This document shows, one piece after another, positions 34,807 through 42,684 of a stretch of DNA of 64,000 nucleotides. The notes beneath the pieces were generated by a model. It searched no databases. It worked only from the letters and a program-made list of their open reading frames with translations, and was not told where the DNA came from. This stretch comes from Sediminibacterium sp. (lineage in GTDB: Bacteria; Bacteroidota; Bacteroidia; Chitinophagales; Chitinophagaceae), in contig JAOASM010000046.1 of the NCBI GenBank assembly GCA_030158665.1, positions 1-64,000 of the forward strand, written 5' to 3'. The number at the start of each line of letters is the position of its first letter. Position 1 is the stretch's first letter. Position numbers and translations under genes: made by a program.

Positions 34807-36747
34807 ATGGTTCAAATTCAATTTCCAGACGGAGCAGTTAGATCCTATGAAAAAGGCATCACTGCATTAGGTATCGCTAAATCAATCAGCGAGGGCTTGG
34901 CAAAAAAAGTATTAGCAGCTTCAATCAATGGAGAAGTTTGGGATGCAACGCGTCCAATTAACAATGATGCAGCTTTAAAATTATTGACCTGGGATGACCA
35001 AGATGGTAAATCAACCTTCTGGCATTCATCTGCCCATTTGCTTGCAGAAGCGGTGGAAATGCAGTTTCCTGGTGCTAAATTTTGGGTAGGACCAGCTTTA
35101 GACAAAGGTTTCTATTATGATATCGACTTAGGCGGGAAGACGATTAAGGAGGAAGATGTAATTCTTTTAGAGAAAAAAATGAATGAATTGGCAAAACAAG
35201 CCAATGCTTATATCCGTAAGGAAATGTCTAAAGCTGAGGCGGTTGCTTATTTTGAAGAAAAAGGGGATGAATATAAATTGGATTTATTGTCTGGATTAGA
35301 AGACGGTACCATTACTTTTTACACACAAGGTGGATTTACGGATTTATGTCGTGGACCGCATATTCCTAATACTGGCGCGATCAAAGCGATCAAAATCACC
35401 AATATTGCAGGTGCATTTTGGAAAGGAGATGAGAAGAACAAGATGTTGACACGTGTGTATGGTGTGACTTTCCCAAACCAAAAAGAATTAGATGAATATT
35501 TGCTTTTATTAGAAGAAGCAAAGAAAAGAGACCATAGAAAATTAGGAAAAGAATTAGGCATTTATACTATGGATGATGATGTTGGACCAGGTTTGCCTTT
35601 ATGGATGCCAAACGGTACGATCATTATTGAGGAACTAGAGCGTTTAGCAAAAGAAACAGAGGAAGCAGCTGGATACAAGCGTGTGGTTACACCTCATATT
35701 GCTAAAGAGAGCATGTATATTACGAGTGGTCACTTGCCGTATTATCAAGATAGTATGTTCCCGCCAATGGAATTGGACGGTACAAAATATTATTTAAAGG
35801 CAATGAACTGCCCGCATCACCATAAAATATTTGATGCCGAGCCAAAGAGCTACAAAGACATGCCATTAAGACTTGCAGAGTATGGTACATGTTATAGATA
35901 CGAGCAATCTGGTGAATTATTTGGTTTGATGCGTGTACGTTGCTTGCATATGAATGATGCGCATATCTATTGTACTAAAGAACAATTTGCACAAGAGTTT
36001 AGAGCAGTGAATGAAATGTACTTGAAGTATTTTAATATTTTCGGTATCAATAAATATGTGATGCGATTGAGCTTACATGATCCGGCTAAGCTAGGACAGA
36101 AGTATATCAATGAACCAGAATTGTGGAAGGAAACAGAAGATATGGTACGTCAGGTATTGATTGAGACTGGAACCCCATTTGTAGAAGTTCAGGATGAAGG
36201 TGCTTTCTACGGACCAAAAATTGACGTTCAAATTTGGAGTATCATTGGACGTGAGTTTACTTTAGCAACCAATCAAGTGGATTTTGCACAAGGCAAACGT
36301 TTTAATTTAAGTTTCACCAATAAAGACAATGAGCCAGAAACGCCATTGATTATTCACCGTGCACCTTTAGGGACACATGAGCGCTTTATTGGTTTCTTAT
36401 TAGAGCATTATGCAGGTAAATTCCCAGTTTGGTTAGCGCCTTTACAAGCTAAAATCTTGCCTATCAGTGATAAATTCATGCCATATGCTCAAGAAGTGTT
36501 GGCAGAATTGCGTAAAGCAGGAGTTCGTGCTGAAATTGATGATAGAAACGAGAAAATTGGTAAAAAGATCCGTGATACTGAAATCATGAAAGTGCCTTAT
36601 ATGTTGGTAATAGGAGAGAAAGAGGCTTCAGAAAGCCAATTATCTATTAGAAGACAAGGCAAAGGTGATTTAGGTATGATGGACAAAACAGCCTTTATTT
36701 CACAGATACATCAAGAAATAGTGGAAAGAAAAGCACCTGATGCGTAA
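34807..36747 (+). CDS. thrS: Threonyl-tRNA synthetase
   Basis: 646 residues, full length. TGS domain at 1 to about 62, the editing domain with HSSAHLLAEA and the metal-binding SAD region (DLCRGPHIP), then the class II catalytic core (MNCPHHHKIF, RLAEYGTCYRYEQSGELFGLMR written in parts here as RYEQSGE and GLMRVR), and a C-terminal anticodon domain. It heads the translation cluster thrS-infC-rpmI-rplT; infC starts 42 bases later. Confidence 0.96.
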   Translation: MVQIQFPDGAVRSYEKGITALGIAKSISEGLAKKVLAASINGEVWDATRPINNDAALKLLTWDDQDGKSTFWHSSAHLLAEAVEMQFPGAKFWVGPALDKGFYYDIDLGGKTIKEEDVILLEKKMNELAKQANAYIRKEMSKAEAVAYFEEKGDEYKLDLLSGLEDGTITFYTQGGFTDLCRGPHIPNTGAIKAIKITNIAGAFWKGDEKNKMLTRVYGVTFPNQKELDEYLLLLEEAKKRDHRKLGKELGIYTMDDDVGPGLPLWMPNGTIIIEELERLAKETEEAAGYKRVVTPHIAKESMYITSGHLPYYQDSMFPPMELDGTKYYLKAMNCPHHHKIFDAEPKSYKDMPLRLAEYGTCYRYEQSGELFGLMRVRCLHMNDAHIYCTKEQFAQEFRAVNEMYLKYFNIFGINKYVMRLSLHDPAKLGQKYINEPELWKETEDMVRQVLIETGTPFVEVQDEGAFYGPKIDVQIWSIIGREFTLATNQVDFAQGKRFNLSFTNKDNEPETPLIIHRAPLGTHERFIGFLLEHYAGKFPVWLAPLQAKILPISDKFMPYAQEVLAELRKAGVRAEIDDRNEKIGKKIRDTEIMKVPYMLVIGEKEASESQLSIRRQGKGDLGMMDKTAFISQIHQEIVERKAPDA

Positions 36748-36789
36748 CATTGACTATCTTTACATCACAAAACAACGTTTTAATAATTA

Positions 36790-37371
36790 ATGGCATTACC
36801 GAACAGAGGACCAAGATTTAACCCAAGGTTTCAAAGACAACAAGAACCAGAGCACCGTATTAATGATCGTATTAGAGTACCAGAAATACGATTGGTTGGT
36901 GACAATATCACAGTAGGAGTTTATAACACACAAGAAGCGCTAAAAATTGCTGCTGATCAGGGTTTGGACTTAGTAGAGATTTCTCCAACAGCCAATCCAC
37001 CAGTATGTAAAGTCATTGATTATAAGAAGTTTCTTTACGAGAAAAAGCGTAAAGAAAAAGAGATGAAAGCGAATTCAAAGCAATCTGAAATCAAAGAAAT
37101 TCGCTTTACTCCAGGAACAGATGATCATGACTTTGACTTCAAAGCAAAGCATGCTGAAAAGTTTTTACAAGATGGAAATAAGGTAAAAGCATATGTTCAA
37201 TTTAAAGGTAGAGCGATCATGTTCCAAGATAGAGGTCAATTGCTTTTATTGAAATTTGCTGAAAGATTGGCTGAATCGGGTACTTTGGAAAGTATGCCTA
37301 AGTTGGAAGGAAAGAGAATGTTTGCCATTTTCCAACCTAAAGCTGGCGGTAAAAAGAAGCCAACTGCTTAA
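36790..37371 (+). CDS. infC: Translation initiation factor IF-3
   Basis: 193 residues. N-domain block RINDRIRVPEIRLVG followed by NPPVCKVIDYKKF, a basic linker helix, then the C-domain with IRFTPGTDDHDF. IF-3 binds the 30S subunit and checks the start codon. The start is an ordinary ATG here, unlike the AUU of E. coli infC. A short Lys-rich tail (KAGGKKKPTA) ends it. A hairpin terminator follows about 50 bases after the stop. Confidence 0.95.
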   Translation: MALPNRGPRFNPRFQRQQEPEHRINDRIRVPEIRLVGDNITVGVYNTQEALKIAADQGLDLVEISPTANPPVCKVIDYKKFLYEKKRKEKEMKANSKQSEIKEIRFTPGTDDHDFDFKAKHAEKFLQDGNKVKAYVQFKGRAIMFQDRGQLLLLKFAERLAESGTLESMPKLEGKRMFAIFQPKAGGKKKPTA

Positions 37372-37420
37372 ATTTCAAGATTAAATTAGCTAACACGCTG
37401 ATTTTCAATATTTATTTTAG

Positions 37421-37451
37421 AAGGGTCTGATAATTTCAGGCCCTTTTTTTT
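37421..37451 (+). terminator. Terminator after infC
   Basis: AAGGGTCTGA pairs with TTCAGGCCCTT around a short AT loop (ten pairs, one G-T), followed by eight T. Its T run ends in TTTG, which is also the -33 element of the rpmI promoter. Confidence 0.8.
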
Positions 37452-37479
37452 GCTATATAATCAATCTAACTTACCTTCG
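37449..37479 (+). promoter_or_regulatory. Promoter of rpmI-rplT
   Basis: TTTG (37449-37452), 19-base spacer, TACCTTCG (37472-37479), one base from TAnnTTTG. It leaves a leader of about 75 bases before rpmI with a possible hairpin around CTGCCTGAG and CCAGCAGGG. Confidence 0.5.
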
Positions 37480-37559
37480 CCATCCATTTCCCACAAGGCC
37501 CAATAAGTGTTCTGCCTGAGTAGAGCCGCCAGCAGGGAGTAATCGATAAGATTATAATA

Positions 37560-37760
37560 ATGCCAAAAGTAAAAACTAACTCAAGCGCAAAAAAGCGTTT
37601 TAAAGTTACTGGAACAGGAGAAATCTCTTTCCAAAAAGCGTTCAAAAGACACATTTTAACCAAGAAATCTACAAAGCGTAAAAGAGCTATGAGAAAGAAA
37701 GGTTTAGTAGGATCAACTAACAAAGACTTCGTTCTTCGTTTATTAAGATTAAAAGGATAA
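37560..37760 (+). CDS. rpmI: 50S ribosomal protein L35
   Basis: 66 residues, highly basic, normal length. It starts [19 protein letters not shown] and ends with the usual RKKGLVG and RLLRLKG segments. It precedes rplT by 75 bases; a hairpin lies in between. Confidence 0.96.
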   Translation: MPKVKTNSSAKKRFKVTGTGEISFQKAFKRHILTKKSTKRKRAMRKKGLVGSTNKDFVLRLLRLKG

Positions 37761-37793
37761 TACTTCCTTACTATTTCAACAATTTAATTCACC

Positions 37794-37820
37794 GAGTCCG
37801 AGGCTTTCAATAGCCGATTC
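37794..37820 (+). promoter_or_regulatory. Hairpin between rpmI and rplT
   Basis: GAGTC (37794-37798) pairs with GATTC (37816-37820) and GGCT (37802-37805) with AGCC (37812-37815), with a three-base bulge and six-base loop. No T run follows, so it is not a terminator; it could mark L20 autoregulation or an RNA-processing site (inference). Confidence 0.4.
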
Positions 37821-37835
37821 AAAAAAATATTAATT

Positions 37836-38183
37836 ATGCCACGTTCAAAAAATGCCGTTGCATCTAGAGCAAGAAGAAAAAAGATTTTAGATCAAGCCAA
37901 AGGTTTCTATGGTAAGCGTAAAAACGTATATACCGTTGCCAAAAACGTATTAGAGAAAGGTTTAACTTACTCTTATGTTTCTCGTAAGTTGAAAAAGCGT
38001 GAATACCGCAGCTTGTGGATCGCGCGTATCAACGCTGCTGTAAGAGAAGAAGGAATGACTTACAGCCAATTCATTAACTTATTAGCTAAGAAAGGTTCTG
38101 ATTTGAACCGTAAAGTATTGGCTGATATGGCAATGAATGAGCCAGAAACTTTCAAAAAGATTGTACAATCGGTGAAGGCTTAA
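37836..38183 (+). CDS. rplT: 50S ribosomal protein L20
   Basis: 115 residues, basic. Family opening [25 protein letters not shown] and the block [21 protein letters not shown] given here in parts ([19 protein letters not shown]). It is needed early in 50S assembly and in other bacteria represses its own operon. A strong terminator follows. Confidence 0.96.
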   Translation: MPRSKNAVASRARRKKILDQAKGFYGKRKNVYTVAKNVLEKGLTYSYVSRKLKKREYRSLWIARINAAVREEGMTYSQFINLLAKKGSDLNRKVLADMAMNEPETFKKIVQSVKA

Positions 38184-38204
38184 TTCCGACACTTTAGATA
38201 TTCA

Positions 38205-38236
38205 AAAATACCTCCAAAATTGGAGGTATTTTTTTT
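38205..38236 (+). terminator. Terminator after rplT
   Basis: ATACCTCCAA / TTGGAGGTAT hairpin flanked by A and T runs, eight T at the 3' side. The T run ends in TTTG, which is also the -33 element of the speA promoter. Confidence 0.85.
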
Positions 38237-38268
38237 GCCCTATATATCCACGCAAAGAACTATTTTTG
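38234..38268 (+). promoter_or_regulatory. Promoter of speA
   Basis: TTTG (38234-38237), 23-base spacer, TATTTTTG (38261-38268). A leader of about 35 bases precedes the ATG at 38307. Confidence 0.5.
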
Positions 38269-38306
38269 TTGTCTTATAATAACAAATAACAACCCCTGCT
38301 TCATCA

Positions 38307-39743
38307 ATGAACAATACCTACACTTCTCTGGTAAAACAAACATTCCACTTTCCTCAGGAAGGATTTGATAAAAATGAAAATGGTTACCTAGAATTTAATG
38401 GGCTAGATTTAAAAGCGATTATCGAAAAACATGGTACGCCTTTAAAGCTCACTTATTTGCCAAAAATTGGAATGCAAATTAATAAGGCAAAAAAGATGTT
38501 TGCAGATGCGTTTAAAAAACATAAATACGAAGGAGAGTATTATTATTGTTATTGTACAAAGAGTTCACACTTTTCATTTGTGGTAGAAGAAGCTTTGTCG
38601 CACAATGTGCATTTAGAAACTTCATTTGCTTATGATATAGAGATCATCAATCAATTATATAAGCGAAGAAAAATCAACAAAGATATTTTTATCATTTGTA
38701 ATGGATTTAAGCAAAAGACTTATACAAGTAGAATTACAAAATTGATCAATACTGGATTTAAAAATGTAGTTCCTATTTTAGATAATGTAGAGGAATTGCA
38801 ATTTTACAAGCGCAATGCAAAACAGCCATTTAAAGTGGGTATTCGTGTTGCTGCAGAAGAAGAGCCAAGTTTTCCATTTTACACGTCACGCTTGGGTATT
38901 CGTGCAAAAGATATCTTAGAATTTTATGTAGACGAGATCGAAGGTTATGAAGATAAGTTTCAATTGAAGATGCTACATATCTTTTTGAACAAAGGCATTA
39001 AAGATGATATCTATTATTGGTCTGAGTTGAATAAGATTATCAACTTGTATTGTCAACTAAAAAAGATCTGTCCTGAATTAGATTCAATTAATATTGGTGG
39101 AGGTTTTCCTATTAAGCACTCATTAGGGTTTGAATATGATTACCAATTCATGATCAACGAAATTGTGTCCAATATCAAGAAGGCTTGTAAAAAGGCAAAA
39201 GTGCCAATGCCAAATATCTATACTGAATTTGGAAGCTATACAGTAGGTGAGAGCATGGCGCATATTTATAAAGTATTGGCTGAGAAAAAACAAAATGATA
39301 GAGAGTGCTGGTATATGATTGACTCTTCTTTCATTACAACCCTTCCAGATACTTGGGGCATAGGAGAGAAATTCTTGATGTTGCCGGTGAATAAATGGGA
39401 AAATGATTATCAAAGGGTGGTCTTAGGTGGCATCACATGTGATAGTCATGATTATTATGATTCAGAAGAACATATCAATGAAGTGTTCTTGCCTAAGTTA
39501 AAAGACGATACAATGGAAGATAAGGAAGAAGAAAACAAAGAACCTTTGTATGTTGGTTTCTTCCACACGGGTGCATATCAAGATCAAATAAGTGGATATG
39601 GAGGGATCAAACACTGTCTAATTCCATCTCCAAAACACGTTATTGTAGAAATGGATGAGAAGACTGGCAAGTTGGTAGATTGGGTCTATGCGAAAGAACA
39701 ATCAGCGCAATCCATGTTAAAAATATTGGGCTATTTGAGATAA
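38307..39743 (+). CDS. speA: Biosynthetic arginine decarboxylase, short Bacteroidota form
   Basis: 478 residues. Fold-III PLP decarboxylase that makes agmatine from arginine. Visible motifs are YCTKSSHFS (PLP-lysine region), GIRVAAEEE, NIGGGFPIKHS (phosphate-binding glycines), YTEFGSYTVGES and GGITCDSHDYYD with the active-site Cys. It lacks the inserted domains of the longer E. coli SpeA but is of normal length for this phylum. A highly acidic insert (about 415-428) is specific. aguB and aguA, 4 kb downstream, continue the route to putrescine. Confidence 0.88.
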   Translation: MNNTYTSLVKQTFHFPQEGFDKNENGYLEFNGLDLKAIIEKHGTPLKLTYLPKIGMQINKAKKMFADAFKKHKYEGEYYYCYCTKSSHFSFVVEEALSHNVHLETSFAYDIEIINQLYKRRKINKDIFIICNGFKQKTYTSRITKLINTGFKNVVPILDNVEELQFYKRNAKQPFKVGIRVAAEEEPSFPFYTSRLGIRAKDILEFYVDEIEGYEDKFQLKMLHIFLNKGIKDDIYYWSELNKIINLYCQLKKICPELDSINIGGGFPIKHSLGFEYDYQFMINEIVSNIKKACKKAKVPMPNIYTEFGSYTVGESMAHIYKVLAEKKQNDRECWYMIDSSFITTLPDTWGIGEKFLMLPVNKWENDYQRVVLGGITCDSHDYYDSEEHINEVFLPKLKDDTMEDKEEENKEPLYVGFFHTGAYQDQISGYGGIKHCLIPSPKHVIVEMDEKTGKLVDWVYAKEQSAQSMLKILGYLR

Positions 39744-39795
39744 AATGTTGAATTGGATTTAAGATTCAATTTTACCCAAAATGATGATTTTTGAG

Positions 39796-39825
39796 ACGCT
39801 CCGATGTTAAATCGGGGCGTTTTTT
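39796..39825 (+). terminator. Terminator after speA
   Basis: ACGCTCCGAT / ATCGGGGCGT, ten pairs with one T-G and a five-base loop, then a T run. Confidence 0.85.
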
Positions 39826-39867
39826 GTGTATTTAGGGCCCAAATGTTCCCATTTCGGAAATATGTAC

Positions 39868-39909
39868 GCCATTATGTCTTGTTATTGAATTGTTAATTGT
39901 CATAATGGC
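39868..39909. repeat. Inverted repeat upstream of bacilliredoxin promoter
   Basis: GCCATTATG (39868-39876) and its exact reverse complement CATAATGGC (39901-39909), 24 bases apart. It ends 11 bases before the -33 element of the next promoter. No T run follows, so a regulator site is more likely than a terminator (inference). Confidence 0.4.
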
Positions 39910-39920
39910 TTGAAAACAAA

Positions 39921-39952
39921 TTTGTAAGTGATTTTTAAAATACCTAATTTTG
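39921..39952 (+). promoter_or_regulatory. Promoter of bacilliredoxin gene
   Basis: TTTG (39921-39924), 20-base spacer, TAATTTTG (39945-39952). It contains the TTG at 39950 where the open frame begins, so the real start is the ATG at 39971, which is preceded by the purine-rich AGAAGAAG. Confidence 0.65.
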
Positions 39953-39970
39953 AGTCAAATAGAAGAAGAT

Positions 39971-40387
39971 ATGTACCCTGCAGAGATAGTTTTACCAATG
40001 AAAGCTGAGTTAGTAGATAACGGATTTACAGACTTAACAACAGCTGCTGAAGTTGAAAATGTGGTGAATTCCAATGGTACAACAATGGTTGTTATAAATT
40101 CGGTTTGTGGTTGTGCTGCTGGCGCTTGTAGACCAGGTGTTTTAATGGCGGTAGCGAATGCAACTAAGAAACCAGATCATATCACAACTGCGTTTGCAGG
40201 ATTCGATATTGAAGCAGTGAATAAAGTAAGATCTATGCACATGCCTTATCCTCCATCTTCACCAGCTATTGCTTTATTTAAAGACGGCAAATTGGTGAGC
40301 ATGGTAGAAAGACATCAGATTGAAGGAAGTCCTGCTCAAGTGATAGCACAACACTTAATTTCTTTGTTCGACGAACATTGCAATTAG
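39971..40387 (+). CDS. BrxA/BrxB-family bacilliredoxin
   Basis: 138 residues from the ATG at 39971; the seven-codon extension to a TTG lies in the promoter. Thioredoxin-like fold with the family's CGC active site (Cys46-Gly-Cys48) and a further Cys53 in AAGACRPG. MYPAEIVLPM is the usual family opening. Bacilliredoxins remove bacillithiol from oxidised proteins. bshB1, 2.3 kb downstream, supports bacillithiol use. The gene has its own promoter and terminator. Confidence 0.88.
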   Translation: MYPAEIVLPMKAELVDNGFTDLTTAAEVENVVNSNGTTMVVINSVCGCAAGACRPGVLMAVANATKKPDHITTAFAGFDIEAVNKVRSMHMPYPPSSPAIALFKDGKLVSMVERHQIEGSPAQVIAQHLISLFDEHCN

Positions 40388-40432
40388 TAAATATATTGAA
40401 CGGTTTTTGTTTTTAGATGGGTTAGTAATTAC

Positions 40433-40463
40433 GGCCGCACTTTCTAGTGTGGCCATTTTTTTT
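40433..40463 (+). terminator. Terminator after bacilliredoxin gene
   Basis: GGCCGCAC / GTGTGGCC, eight pairs with one G-T, followed by A and eight T. Confidence 0.8.
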
Positions 40464-40502
40464 GATGAATTATCACTTACTTTGCAGTAATTAAATAGCA
40501 TT

Positions 40503-41657
40503 ATGTATCCTAATTTATATTATCTCTTTAAAGATCTTTTTGGTGTTGACATTAACGCATTGAAATTGGTCAATTCTTTTGGTTTTTTTGTAGCCATGGC
40601 ATTTGTTGCCTCTGGGTATGTATTGTTTCTTGAATTAAAAAGAAAATCGGCATTAGGTGAGTTTGGGTATACTGAGGAAAAAGAAACAATTGGTGCTCCA
40701 GCAACATCTGGAGAATTATTAAGTGCTGGTTTCTTTGGCTTTTTATTCGGCTACAAATTAGTTGGCGCATTTTTGATTGCAGATGCGTTAAACAATACAC
40801 AAGCTTTTATTTTATCACTTCAGGGAAGTATGGGTGCGGGTATATTGGTGGCAGCAATCATGGTTTATTTAAAATGGAAGGAAAAGGTTAAAGTAAAATT
40901 GGCTAAGCCTGAAACCCGCACTGTACATGTATGGCCGCAGGATAGAGTAGGAGATATTGTCTTACAAGCAGCACTTTGGGGATTTTTAGGTGCAAAGATT
41001 TTTCATAATTTAGAAAACTTAGAAGATTTTAGTAAAGACCCAATTGGTTCATTGATTTCATTTAGTGGTTTAACATTTTTTGGTGGATTAATAGTGGCAA
41101 CAATTGCTATCATTATTTATTTAAAGAAGCTAAAAATTTCAGTGATACATTTTGCAGATGCCATGGCACCCACTATGATTTTTGCCTATGCCGCTGGCAG
41201 AATTGGATGTCAAATTAGTGGAGATGGTGATTGGGGTATTGTGAATACACATCCAAAGCCTTTTGGATGGATTCCAGATTGGGCATGGGCGTATCAGTAT
41301 CCTCATAATGTGGTAAACGAAGGCGTTGCGATACCAGGATGCGTTGGGGCTTATTGCAATCAATTGCCTTTACCTGTATATCCAACTGCACTCTTTGAGA
41401 TCATTGCTATGTTTATCTTGTTTTTGATTATGTGGAGTTTCCGAAAGAAAGTATCACAGCCAGGTATCCTAACAGGTATCTATTTGATCTTTGTTGGAGG
41501 GGAACGCTTCTTGATTGAAAAGATAAGGGTGAATAATAAATATGATTTTTTACCATTTCAGCCAACACAAGCCGAATTGATTGCAGTCATTTTAATGTTA
41601 GGGGGAATATTGTTTTTAATCAAATCAAAAACTTGGTTTCCAAAGCAACAAGCTTAA
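40503..41657 (+). CDS. lgt: Prolipoprotein diacylglyceryl transferase
   Basis: 384 residues, about eight membrane segments. Lgt moves diacylglycerol from phosphatidylglycerol to the lipobox Cys of lipoproteins, several of which are encoded in this window. The signature is GRIGCQISGDGDWG with its invariant Arg, and a later ERFLIEKIR block follows. The chain is longer than the E. coli enzyme, mostly through a loop with a Pro/Asp-rich stretch (about 255-285) and an N-terminal extension, as in other Bacteroidota. Confidence 0.88.
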   Translation: MYPNLYYLFKDLFGVDINALKLVNSFGFFVAMAFVASGYVLFLELKRKSALGEFGYTEEKETIGAPATSGELLSAGFFGFLFGYKLVGAFLIADALNNTQAFILSLQGSMGAGILVAAIMVYLKWKEKVKVKLAKPETRTVHVWPQDRVGDIVLQAALWGFLGAKIFHNLENLEDFSKDPIGSLISFSGLTFFGGLIVATIAIIIYLKKLKISVIHFADAMAPTMIFAYAAGRIGCQISGDGDWGIVNTHPKPFGWIPDWAWAYQYPHNVVNEGVAIPGCVGAYCNQLPLPVYPTALFEIIAMFILFLIMWSFRKKVSQPGILTGIYLIFVGGERFLIEKIRVNNKYDFLPFQPTQAELIAVILMLGGILFLIKSKTWFPKQQA

Positions 41658-41713
41658 TCTATAAAAGTAATTCATTCATATAATTCGATTTTATAAAATT
41701 TTAAATTTTCATT

Positions 41714-42205
41714 ATGCCATCATTTGATATCGCAAGTTCAGTAGACATTCAAACATTAGACAATGCAGTAAATGTGGTGAAAAAAGAAATCACCAATCGC
41801 TTTGATTTTAAAGGTATTCATGTTGTTATTGAGCTGAATAAGAAAGACTACATGATCAAATTAGAGTCTGATTCTGAGATGAAACTGCAACAAATTGTAG
41901 ATGTGCTTTTAAGCAGATCCATCAAACAGGGGATTGACGCCAATGCATTTGATTTATCAAAAGAGCCTCAACCAAGTGGAAAGACATTTAAGCAGGATGT
42001 TCCTGTTAGAAATGGCTTAAAGCAAGAAGATGCTAAAAAGATCTCTAAGTATATCAAAGACAAGGGTTTAAAGGTTCAAACGGCTATTATGGACGATATT
42101 ATCAGGGTAACTGGTAAGAAAATTGATGATTTACAGGAAGTTATAACTGCTTGTAGAACCGAAAATTTTGGCGTTCCATTGCAATATATCAATATGAAGT
42201 CCTAG
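41714..42205 (+). CDS. yajQ: YajQ-family nucleotide-binding protein
   Basis: 163 residues, normal length. Opens MPSFDIASSVDIQTLDNAVN and has TNRFDFKG and GLKVQTAIMDDIIRVTGK in two ferredoxin-like halves. Homologues bind tRNA or cyclic-di-GMP; the role here is unknown. It starts 57 bases after lgt and precedes the rpmE2 promoter. Confidence 0.92.
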   Translation: MPSFDIASSVDIQTLDNAVNVVKKEITNRFDFKGIHVVIELNKKDYMIKLESDSEMKLQQIVDVLLSRSIKQGIDANAFDLSKEPQPSGKTFKQDVPVRNGLKQEDAKKISKYIKDKGLKVQTAIMDDIIRVTGKKIDDLQEVITACRTENFGVPLQYINMKS

Positions 42206-42229
42206 TGATAGGAGTTCTGACCTTAAAAA

Positions 42230-42261
42230 TTTGGCTAAAAAGGCATTTTAGCCTATTTTTG
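42230..42261 (+). promoter_or_regulatory. Promoter of rpmE2
   Basis: TTTG (42230-42233), 20-base spacer, TATTTTTG (42254-42261): a near-ideal phylum promoter. It leaves a leader of about 50 bases that holds a hairpin (42281-42296). Confidence 0.7.
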
Positions 42262-42280
42262 CAACCTATTTTATAATTGT

Positions 42281-42296
42281 CACGGCAAAAACCGTG
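42281..42296 (+). promoter_or_regulatory. Leader hairpin of rpmE2 mRNA
   Basis: CACGG, six-base loop, CCGTG, about 20 bases before the ATG at 42316 and inside the predicted leader. It is a candidate for L31 feedback control; small hairpins are easy to find by chance. Confidence 0.35.
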
Positions 42297-42315
42297 CAGC
42301 CTTAAAAATCATATT

Positions 42316-42567
42316 ATGAAGCAAGGTATCCACCCAGAAGCGTATCGTTTCGTTGTGTTTAAAGACATGAGTAACAACACTTCTTTTTTAGGTAAGTCTA
42401 CTGCAAACACCAAGGAAACAATCCAATGGGAAGACGGTAATGAGTATCCAGTTATCAAATTGGAGATTTCAAACACTTCACACCCATTCTACACTGGTAA
42501 GAACATGTTAGTAGATACAGCTGGTCGTATCGATAAGTTCAACAAGCGTTACGCAAAAGCAAAATAA
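42316..42567 (+). CDS. rpmE2: 50S ribosomal protein L31, type B (zinc-free)
   Basis: 83 residues from the ATG at 42316; the frame upstream is leader. [19 protein letters not shown] is the type B opening, and IEISN-like and HPFYTGKN blocks follow. It has none of the four cysteines of zinc-binding L31. In organisms with both types, type B replaces the zinc form when zinc is scarce; whether a second copy exists cannot be seen here. Confidence 0.93.
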   Translation: MKQGIHPEAYRFVVFKDMSNNTSFLGKSTANTKETIQWEDGNEYPVIKLEISNTSHPFYTGKNMLVDTAGRIDKFNKRYAKAK

Positions 42568-42588
42568 ATTAAAGCATTTAATTTTCAT

Positions 42589-42624
42589 AAACCCTTTCCA
42601 ACATCAAGTCGGAGAGGGTTTTTT
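42589..42624 (+). terminator. Terminator after rpmE2
   Basis: AAACCCTTTCC / GGAGAGGGTTT, eleven pairs with one T-G, then a T run that ends in TTTG, the -33 element of the bshB1 promoter. Confidence 0.8.
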
Positions 42625-42655
42625 GTATATTGTACCCAATCAATACTTACCTTTG
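42622..42655 (+). promoter_or_regulatory. Promoter of bshB1-aguB-aguA run
   Basis: TTTG (42622-42625), 22-base spacer, TACCTTTG (42648-42655), exact TAnnTTTG, 29 bases before the bshB1 ATG. Confidence 0.6.
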
Positions 42656-42684
42656 TCCCGCAGGAATTGCTAAATAAATAGACT

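Noticed and set aside
39950-39970. TTG start giving a longer bacilliredoxin
   Set aside because: The TTG is the end of the TAATTTTG promoter box. The same reasoning applies to the TTG starts at 33046, 59632 and 6240.
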